Below, piece by piece: positions 28,323 to 34,885 of a DNA stretch of 64,000 nt (positions are counted from its first letter, which is position 1; the number at the start of each line of letters is the position of its first letter). Source of the DNA: Xylanibacter oryzae DSM 17970. GTDB taxonomy: Bacteria > Bacteroidota > Bacteroidia > Bacteroidales > Bacteroidaceae. A model generated the notes under the pieces. The model had not been told where the DNA came from. It was given only the letters and a program-made list of their open reading frames with translations, and did no database searches. The stretch is from NCBI RefSeq assembly GCF_000585355.1, contig NZ_KK073873.1, positions 2,275,703 through 2,339,702 on the forward strand, read 5' to 3'. A program made the translations under genes and the position numbers.

Positions 28323-28435
28323 TAATATATTAGATATTGCCATAAGCCTTTAAGAATTTTTGATCAATGTAATTTATGTTTTGCTTTCATTAAGTACTTA
28401 ACAGACTGATTATCAGATAATTTGACTGAAGGCAA
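28323..28435 (+). repeat. Left arm of the 113-bp inverted repeat
   Basis: Begins TAATATATTAGATATTGCC and ends CTGAAGGCAA. It matches the reverse complement of 28855-28967 at 109 of 113 positions with no gaps; all four differences are transitions. Confidence 0.95.
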
Positions 28436-28506
28436 AATTAGTTGACGGGGTATCCACCGTTTTAGGTCGTTTTTAGACAAAGCGCCAATTAGTATATTAC
28501 TGACTA

Positions 28507-28514
28507 TATGTTTG
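28507..28514 (+). promoter_or_regulatory. Possible -7 box TATGTTTG inside the repeat-bounded element
   Basis: TATGTTTG fits TAnnTTTG and points toward the palindrome array and the right arm. No frame follows, so if used it would make a noncoding RNA. A chance match is quite possible. Confidence 0.25.
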
Positions 28515-28625
28515 TTTCGAATAAATTGAAAAAATACTAATGTGCAAGTAAGTATAACTTAAGACCTTTAAAACAGGCCTATTGATATTAATAAAGCATT
28601 AATAATAAATTACAAAAACTATACT

Positions 28626-28703
28626 CTTTAAACTTTCGACCTAGGTCAAACGATCATTTGACTTAGGTAGCACAATCATTCGACCTAGGTCGAAAGTTTA
28701 AAG
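28626..28703. repeat. Nested 22-bp inverted repeat with three 22-bp-spaced palindromes
   Basis: CTTTAAACTTTCGACCTAGGTC at 28626-28647 (given here in full because it is the arm; its core is GACCTAGGTC) recurs as its exact reverse complement at 28682-28703. Within it GACCTAGGTC (28638), GACTTAGGTA (28660) and GACCTAGGTC (28682) start exactly 22 bp apart, about two helical turns. The first two 22-bp units agree at 16 of 22 positions, so this also reads as a short tandem repeat. It resembles an operator or iteron array bound by a dimeric protein on one DNA face; no binding protein is encoded nearby. Confidence 0.85.
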
Positions 28704-28854
28704 ATAATCATTATGACAGTAAAAGAGCAATGTTTTTGTACATTGAAAGGTGTCTTTCTATTATATACTAAAGGCTATTCACATGTATATATATTAGTAT
28801 AAAAACAAAATCAAAAATATACGTAAAATTAGGGGTACAATTCTTTTCTCAAAA

Positions 28855-28967
28855 TTGCCTTCAGCCAAATTATCTGATAACCAGTCTGTTAAGTACTTAA
28901 TGAAAGCAAAACATAAATTACATTGATCAAAAATCCTTAAAGGCTTATGGCAATATCTAATGTATTA
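28855..28967 (-). repeat. Right arm of the 113-bp inverted repeat
   Basis: Begins TTGCCTTCAG and ends ATCTAATGTATTA. It is the reverse-complement partner of 28323-28435. Transcription through both arms would give an RNA with a stem over 100 bp long. Confidence 0.95.
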
Positions 28968-29180
28968 TCACTATCATTATATTATGCAGAGTATTCATAT
29001 TACCTACAATGCCCTCATTTGGTATAAAATATCAAAAAAAAGTTCTATTTCAACTATACCGAAGAATAATAAACAAATTAAGACCTAACCACAATTATAT
29101 ATCCATATCAATTTAAGCAAAATTATAACTCACGCTTAAAATATTACTCTATTTTAGAATAGCAAAATAAGTTTTTACAT

Positions 29181-29188
29181 TATCTTTG
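29181..29188 (+). promoter_or_regulatory. -7 box TATCTTTG for the pectinesterase gene
   Basis: TATCTTTG followed by CAAAA, 19 bp upstream of the ATG at 29208. Confidence 0.65.
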
Positions 29189-29207
29189 CAAAATATAAAC
29201 CACAGAT

Positions 29208-30707
29208 ATGAAACACACTCTAATAGCCATATTTATACTGCTAAGCATAACTACTACTGCCAAAGCTGTTGACTTATATCCTGCGAACAATTCAACAGAG
29301 ATAAATCCCGATGCACATCTGGTACTAACATTTAACAGTAAAGTTAATGTCGGTAACAAAGGATTTATAAAAGTCTTCGACAAAAAAACAGGCGAATTAA
29401 TTGAAGTTATAGATATGAGCATTCCAGCCGGTCCAACTGCGCCACAACCCGTTAATCCAGAGGCTATATATACCACTGTGCCATACAAGTATCTATCTAA
29501 AAAGATTAATAATGTAAACACGGTACCAGGCACACCCTCCGGCATAAACCGTAAAGATACTAGCAGATACCAACGTACCATTATAGGAGGCTTTTCTGAT
29601 GGATTTCATTTTTATCCCATAATAGCACACGGTAATAAAGCCACAATCTATCTACACAATAATATGCTGGAATATGGACACTGTTATTATATTACAATAG
29701 ATGACGGCGTCATAACCACTACTGACGGAGATTTTCATGGATTTAATGATAAAGGCAGTTGGGTATTCTCTACAAAAGAGCAAGCTCCTGGAGCACCAGA
29801 CCATTTTCTTATGGTGAGCGCAACAGGAGACGGTGACTTTAATACCATTCAAGGAGCTTTGGATTTTGTACCAGACTTTATCAATGACAGTACTAAAGCA
29901 TGGAACATCTGGATTCAGAATGGAGATTATGAAGAATTAGTATATTTTAGAAACAAACAATATATTTCTATTGAAGGAGAATCAAGAGACAGTGTAATAA
30001 TACATTATGCCAATAATGAGGTTTTCAACCCTCATCCAATAGACATAAAGACAAACGAACTGAAAGGTACATTTCCATCACGCCGAGCTGCTTTCGCAGC
30101 TGACAACTGCACTTATATGCAATTTCGCAATATGACTCTTAAAACAGATCTTACAGGACAGGCAGAAGGGTTCTTATTAAACGGAGACCATAATATTATA
30201 GAAAACGTTCACATTATTGGTTCCGGAGATGCTCTACAAACAAATGGAAGTGCTTATTGGCACAACTGCATTATAGACGGTGGCGGAGACACAGTACTAG
30301 GCAGAGGACCATCGTTCTTCGACAATTGCTCTTTAAGCAGCTATGGGGCTTTCTTGTGGGTGCGCAACACACAGGAGAATCACGGAGATGTATTTTTGAA
30401 TTGTAAATTCAAGGGACTTGGTGAAAATGCTGTAATTGCACGCTCTCCTATGAACAAAGGTAAGGGTTACCCTTATGCAGAAGCAGTACTTATCAACTGT
30501 ACACTAGACGGTGTACCGGCTATAGGCTGGGGACCTGTAGAAGGTGACACCAAGAATATCAATTTTTGGGAATATGCAAGTAAGAATGCGGATGGCTCAC
30601 CAACAGATATAAGTAAACGCAATCCTGCATCAAAACAATTAGATGCAGTAAAGGACAAAAACACGATAAACAACTATTCTAAAAGAGAGTTTGTTCTAGG
30701 TTGGTAA
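29208..30707 (+). CDS. Pectinesterase (CE8)-family protein with N-terminal Ig-like domain
   Basis: 499 residues, signal peptide to about residue 20 (TTTAKA). Residues 22-190 form an SbsA/Big_5-like Ig domain (YPANNSTEINPDAHLVLTFNSKV). Residues 200-499 form the right-handed beta-helix of family CE8, which removes methyl esters from pectin outside the cytoplasm. Visible features: TGDGDFNTIQGALDFVP, a GQAEGFLLNGD segment with Gln318, GSGDALQ with Asp341, GGGDTVLGRG with Asp361, and IARSPMNKGKGYPYA. Against the canonical active site, the Gln before the first Asp is Gly340 and the usual LGRPW is IGWGP (440-443), so the catalytic Arg is not obvious. It may be a divergent subfamily. It is a single gene. 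Confidence 0.85.
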   Translation: MKHTLIAIFILLSITTTAKAVDLYPANNSTEINPDAHLVLTFNSKVNVGNKGFIKVFDKKTGELIEVIDMSIPAGPTAPQPVNPEAIYTTVPYKYLSKKINNVNTVPGTPSGINRKDTSRYQRTIIGGFSDGFHFYPIIAHGNKATIYLHNNMLEYGHCYYITIDDGVITTTDGDFHGFNDKGSWVFSTKEQAPGAPDHFLMVSATGDGDFNTIQGALDFVPDFINDSTKAWNIWIQNGDYEELVYFRNKQYISIEGESRDSVIIHYANNEVFNPHPIDIKTNELKGTFPSRRAAFAADNCTYMQFRNMTLKTDLTGQAEGFLLNGDHNIIENVHIIGSGDALQTNGSAYWHNCIIDGGGDTVLGRGPSFFDNCSLSSYGAFLWVRNTQENHGDVFLNCKFKGLGENAVIARSPMNKGKGYPYAEAVLINCTLDGVPAIGWGPVEGDTKNINFWEYASKNADGSPTDISKRNPASKQLDAVKDKNTINNYSKREFVLGW

Positions 30708-30757
30708 TTATATGCATGAGTAACAATATTATTTTTGGCTAAAACAAAAATAATCAT

Positions 30758-30765
30758 TACTTTTG
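30758..30765 (+). promoter_or_regulatory. -7 box TACTTTTG for the 30792 gene
   Basis: TACTTTTG followed by CATT, 26 bp upstream of the ATG at 30792. It would serve the two-gene unit 30792-33232. Confidence 0.6.
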
Positions 30766-30791
30766 CATTCCAATAAAGATGGGATGTTATA

Positions 30792-31835
30792 ATGAAATGT
30801 ATTCATATCAGATTTAATAAAAAATTTCTATGGGCGGTACCTGTGATACTAATAATATTGGCATCATTTATTATCGCTTCTTATTGGCCTTCAACAAGAG
30901 ATGCTATGAAACGGAGCATCGCTATAGTGGAGTATAGCTCGTATTACAGAATTACTACTGATAAAAAAGATACTCTGTTTTTTGATACGTTAGACAAAGA
31001 CACTGCTATGAATGTGCTTTCGTCAGATTGCAAGAATCTTGGACAAAAAAAATATGCTACGGGATGCTGGATAAACAAATATGCTATTATACCATCTTGC
31101 TTCGGCAAACTACTTATGGTTGCTGACGATGGTAATATAGATAGTATAAAAATGGTTGCACAAAGTAACTTCAATAGCATTCTGAACAAAGAAAAGGATA
31201 AAGCAGCAGAATATTTAAAAACTCTAAAAGATGAATCAGATGATTTATCTTATTATATCCGTGTACATGGAGTTCAGGATGAAGGTTATAACAACATATC
31301 ACAATATGCTACAAAAACATCAGAAAAAATAAAAATAGCACAGAAGACAATGGCTATTATCAATAGTTTAAAACCGAACGTAAAAGTAAATGTAGAGTAT
31401 TTGACTGACTATAGAATAATATACCGTGATAACAATAACAAACTTAATACCGAACATTGCCACCAGATTATAGCAAATGGTAAGAGTGGATTCAGGATGA
31501 TACAAACAGACAGCAAAGAGACACCTGAATATGCTCGTCCGCAGCATTTTCACCATTTATGGGCATGGTTAGAACGCAAAGGAAAAACTATTTTTATAGC
31601 TGGATACAGCGGTATAAATGACGGAAGTTTTGATTATAAAAAGACAAATAGTGATATAACTGCAGGAATCCTTAAAGAATTTCTTGGAAATAAAGCTGCA
31701 CATACCGTAAACTATTCTTTTGCACAGGATGGATCACCTGTATTCAGCAAGAGTGGTTTCTTCCTTGGCGTAAGCTATCATGGCGCAGTAATAAATACCC
31801 GCCAATTTTATTTCCTTTTAAAAAAGATAAAATAG
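30792..31835 (+). CDS. Membrane-anchored protein with degenerate trypsin-like features
   Basis: 347 residues. One membrane helix (about 13-31) follows a short basic N-terminus, so the rest is probably periplasmic. I do not recognise a named family. Two segments recall trypsin-fold proteases: YATGCWINKYAIIPSCFG near 88-105, where a His-bearing ITAAHC would sit, and AQDGSPVFSKSGFFLGVSYHG at about 311-331, where GDSGSPVF is expected. The catalytic His and Ser are both missing, so if the fold is right it is an inactive relative. The central region is helical and Lys-rich. It is followed 2 bp later by the MORN/GH25 gene, so the two are translated together. Confidence 0.65.
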   Translation: MKCIHIRFNKKFLWAVPVILIILASFIIASYWPSTRDAMKRSIAIVEYSSYYRITTDKKDTLFFDTLDKDTAMNVLSSDCKNLGQKKYATGCWINKYAIIPSCFGKLLMVADDGNIDSIKMVAQSNFNSILNKEKDKAAEYLKTLKDESDDLSYYIRVHGVQDEGYNNISQYATKTSEKIKIAQKTMAIINSLKPNVKVNVEYLTDYRIIYRDNNNKLNTEHCHQIIANGKSGFRMIQTDSKETPEYARPQHFHHLWAWLERKGKTIFIAGYSGINDGSFDYKKTNSDITAGILKEFLGNKAAHTVNYSFAQDGSPVFSKSGFFLGVSYHGAVINTRQFYFLLKKIK

Positions 31836-31837
31836 CC

Positions 31838-33232
31838 ATGGACAAGAAATTCAAATATTTTATATTTTCAACAATAATACTGTTATTAATTTCTTGCGGA
31901 ACGGAATCAATAAGATTTAATGGTGGCAATTATGAAGGTGAAACAGAAGACGGCGTCCCTTCAGGATATGGAAGTTGGACAAATGACGACGGCAGTGAAA
32001 GTTACATTGGCTTTTGGTTATACGGTAAGAAACAAGGTAACGGAACTCTTACTAACGGCAAATACATTTACGTAGGACAACTTAAAAACAATAAATTTAA
32101 TGGTTATGGAGAACTATCTTACCAAGACAGTATTCTGTATGCCGGAGAATGGATTAACGGTAAACGTGCCGGCAAAGGTATTATCAAGGACTCGATCGGA
32201 AGAAAAATTATCGGTAACTGGAATGCAGATACTCTTGTAAGTGGTAAAAGAATAGACTCGCTTGGAATATACAATGGACAATTTGACAAGTATGGTTTGG
32301 CAAATGGTCATGGAAGTTATCTGGATAAAGACGGAAGTTACTACGAAGGTCACTGGACAAATGACAAACGCAACATCTTCGGTTTTTCTGTTACTGCAGA
32401 CAAAGGTTTGCGCGCTGGCGAGTGGAGAAATGACAGTTACTTAGGCGAAAGAATAGTATATACGTCGGATAGAATATATGGTATTGACATATCAAAATAT
32501 CAGCACGAGACTAAATCGATAATATCAAAAAGGATAAAAATACGCCGGCACAGACGTAGAGTTTGGAAGACTGTAAAAAGAGTGGTAGTGCATCGCTATG
32601 GTATTAATTGGGATCGTTTAAGAGTAAGCCATCTAGGTACAATGACTAAAAAGAATGTAAGCGGTAAGGCAGACTTCCCTATATCATTTGTATATGTTAA
32701 GTGTACTGAAGGTGTATCAATATATAACACATACTATGCCGGCGACTGTTCGCAGATTCGCAAGCATGACATACATGCCGGTTCTTATCATTTCTTTTCT
32801 CCATTATCTGATGCGGCCATACAAGCCCACTTTTTCTTAAGGTACGCATCTTTCCATAAAGGAGATTTTCCACCAGTACTGGATGTAGAACCTACACATA
32901 AACAAATAGAAAAGATGGGAGGATGTCATGTATTATTCAACAGGATAAGAACATGGATGCGTATAGTAGAGAATCGTACAGGGGTAAGGCCAATTCTATA
33001 TGTAAGTCAGAGTTTTGTAAACAGATATTTGTCTGCTGCTCCTGACATAAAGAACAACTACATGATATGGATAGCAAGATACGGCGAATATAAGCCGGAT
33101 GTAAAACTTATATATTGGCAACTTTGTCCAGACGGAAATGTCAGTGGTATACGTGGAAAAGTGGACATCAATGTCTTTAATGGCTATCGCACACAGTTTG
33201 ACGAATTCATTGATAATAATTGCTTTAAGTAG
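31838..33232 (+). CDS. Lipoprotein with MORN repeats and GH25 lysozyme-like domain
   Basis: 464 residues, lipobox LISC (Cys20). Residues about 30-210 are MORN repeats (YEGETEDGVPSGYGSW, YVGQLKNNKFNGYGEL, YAGEWINGKRAGKG, YEGHWTNDKRN). Residues about 213-460 form a GH25 domain with Asp216 in YGIDISKYQ, and Asp349 and Glu351 in PPVLDVEP, all consistent with an active muramidase, plus YVSQSFVNRYL and YWQLCPDG. Between YQ and the INW motif is a highly basic insert (about 224-256, RRHRRR). It would cut peptidoglycan from the outer membrane's inner face or on other cells. It forms a pair with the preceding gene and ends 12 bp from a convergent susD stop. Confidence 0.88.
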   Translation: MDKKFKYFIFSTIILLLISCGTESIRFNGGNYEGETEDGVPSGYGSWTNDDGSESYIGFWLYGKKQGNGTLTNGKYIYVGQLKNNKFNGYGELSYQDSILYAGEWINGKRAGKGIIKDSIGRKIIGNWNADTLVSGKRIDSLGIYNGQFDKYGLANGHGSYLDKDGSYYEGHWTNDKRNIFGFSVTADKGLRAGEWRNDSYLGERIVYTSDRIYGIDISKYQHETKSIISKRIKIRRHRRRVWKTVKRVVVHRYGINWDRLRVSHLGTMTKKNVSGKADFPISFVYVKCTEGVSIYNTYYAGDCSQIRKHDIHAGSYHFFSPLSDAAIQAHFFLRYASFHKGDFPPVLDVEPTHKQIEKMGGCHVLFNRIRTWMRIVENRTGVRPILYVSQSFVNRYLSAAPDIKNNYMIWIARYGEYKPDVKLIYWQLCPDGNVSGIRGKVDINVFNGYRTQFDEFIDNNCFK

Positions 33233-33244
33233 AAATATGCTTTA

Positions 33245-34885
33245 TTATCGTGGATATCCCGGATTTTGTTTCCATGAATATCTTGAAAGAATATTATCAG
33301 GTATTGGGAAGACTGTAGTATAGCCATCAGATTCACCAGCTAGTTGTGGACGATCTGTATAGGTTCTTGTAAATTGGCCAAAACGTATCAGATCATTACG
33401 TCTCCACCCTTCCCAAGCCAGTTCAAGTTCTCTTTCGGCTAATATATTATCTAATGTAGCCTTACGATATTTGGCACCTACCCTGCTACGAACTTCATTA
33501 AGTTCTATATCTCCATTTTCTCCATTACGGACTTTTGCTTCACTCCTCATAAGTAGCACATCTGCGTATCTAAAAAGTACTATATCATTGTCACATAGAC
33601 GACCGTCTGCATTTGCATTAGGATCTACCTCATACTTTTTCATTCTTGCCCCACATGTCTTTTCATAAGTAGTACCTGTCACATCAAGTGCTACTTCACG
33701 TGGGCGATATATAAGAGGTGTATGTCCATCATCCAGCATTATTATTTTGTTGTTTAAATCACGCACCGTATCAGCATAATATGTAAGTTTGAAACGCGGA
33801 TCAATGCTATCCGTACCATAAGCGAATGTGTTTAAAGCTTCGACGGTTGCACTTGTACCATTCTCAGAGGCATCTCCGTATGCACTGCCATGAGAATAAT
33901 GGCGAGAGCGGAATAAGTATATAAACCAATTTGAATATAACGCTTTATCCATTGGTATAGTAAATATATTCTCTTCTGAATATTGGTTATTTACGACAAA
34001 GCAGTCTGTAAATTTTTTATCCAGTTTATACCCCATTGAAGTGATACTGTCGCAATATGCTTGTGTCGCTTTCCAAGCGTTCATTTTATTGCCTCCGACA
34101 GTAAAATAGATATCTTTACCATCATATCTTGTATTGTCTGTCCAATCATTATCACTATAAATTTCAGAATTAAGACATAACTTGGCAAGAATAAAATATA
34201 CTACCGGACGAGTTATCCTTCCATAATAATCTCCACTCTGATTGCTACGTTCTGTTGATAATAATGGAGCTACAGCCTGAAGTTCATCAACAATAAACTT
34301 ATATACAGTAGCACGGTCACTTATTGTCATACTATCTGTAGTTGCAGATGTGCTCGTTACTAAAGGAACGCGACCAAACATATCCATTATATAATAATAA
34401 TAAATTGCCCTTACTGCACGGAGTTCGGCTAAATATTTATTGAGTATTGCATCATCATGTATTGTCTGATACGCTTTAACCTTTTCCATATAATAGTTGC
34501 TTAACGAGACAACTTTATACAGATATTCCCAAGTAGCCAACAAAGACGCATCATTCTCGCCCCATTTGTGAAGAAATAGACGCTGCCAAAAACCTCCGTC
34601 ATACCAGTCACCACCTCTTGTTGGCATAATTGCTTCGTCTGTAGTAAGTGTATTAAAATCGTAAACTCCACGACCAGTACCCTGAAGTCCCTGACTGTCT
34701 GTATTGCCCCCAATATAGTTATATATAGATGCAACAGCATTAATATACAGATTTGGAATACTATTATAAGCCTCATCTTCCGGTAAGGCACTTTTAGGTT
34801 TTTCTTCCAAGAAACTATTACACGATGTCAACACCATAAGGGTTTCCACCAACAAAAATGTAACCTTTTTCATATTGTTTCTCAT
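33245..34885 (-). CDS. SusD-family lipoprotein of the second pair in the xylan locus
   Basis: 546 residues with lipobox LTSC and the usual NSFLEEKPKSALPEDEAYNS opening; the start is ATG at 34885 or the ATG four codons in (34873, MKKVTFLL). Helical repeats (AELRAVRAIYYYYIMDMFG) and the C-terminal DVLLMRSEAKVRNGENG and ERELELAWEGWRRNDLIRFGQ segments are standard. Its start codon directly follows the stop of its SusC partner. It is the last gene of this transcript. A role in binding xylan-derived oligosaccharides is inferred from the neighbours. Confidence 0.92.
   Translation of the reverse strand: MRNNMKKVTFLLVETLMVLTSCNSFLEEKPKSALPEDEAYNSIPNLYINAVASIYNYIGGNTDSQGLQGTGRGVYDFNTLTTDEAIMPTRGGDWYDGGFWQRLFLHKWGENDASLLATWEYLYKVVSLSNYYMEKVKAYQTIHDDAILNKYLAELRAVRAIYYYYIMDMFGRVPLVTSTSATTDSMTISDRATVYKFIVDELQAVAPLLSTERSNQSGDYYGRITRPVVYFILAKLCLNSEIYSDNDWTDNTRYDGKDIYFTVGGNKMNAWKATQAYCDSITSMGYKLDKKFTDCFVVNNQYSEENIFTIPMDKALYSNWFIYLFRSRHYSHGSAYGDASENGTSATVEALNTFAYGTDSIDPRFKLTYYADTVRDLNNKIIMLDDGHTPLIYRPREVALDVTGTTYEKTCGARMKKYEVDPNANADGRLCDNDIVLFRYADVLLMRSEAKVRNGENGDIELNEVRSRVGAKYRKATLDNILAERELELAWEGWRRNDLIRFGQFTRTYTDRPQLAGESDGYTTVFPIPDNILSRYSWKQNPGYPR

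Larger units (their letters stand above)
28323..28967. mobile_element. 645-bp noncoding element with 113-bp terminal inverted repeats (MITE-like candidate)
   Basis: The region between 28148 and 29207 holds no protein gene. Most of it is this element: two 113-bp arms in inverted orientation, identical in length and differing at only four positions, around a 419-bp AT-rich core. The core contains a 22-bp inverted repeat, three palindromes spaced exactly 22 bp, and a small hairpin (28728-28745). There is no reading frame of useful length and no transposase. It has the look of a non-autonomous transposable element, but no clear target-site duplication was seen (flanks TATAGACT and TCACTATC differ), so the mobile label is inference. 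The remaining 213 bp up to the pectinesterase promoter show nothing I recognise. Confidence 0.55.

Noticed and set aside
28638..28703. CRISPR array
   Set aside because: Only three palindromic units in direct contact, no spacers between repeats and no cas genes.
28323..28967. Rho-independent terminator
   Set aside because: The arms are 113 bp long and 419 bp apart, not a compact GC-rich hairpin with a T run.
28323..28967. Invertible promoter of the pectinesterase gene
   Set aside because: The pectinesterase has its own promoter at 29181 and no recombinase gene is nearby; kept only as a remote option.
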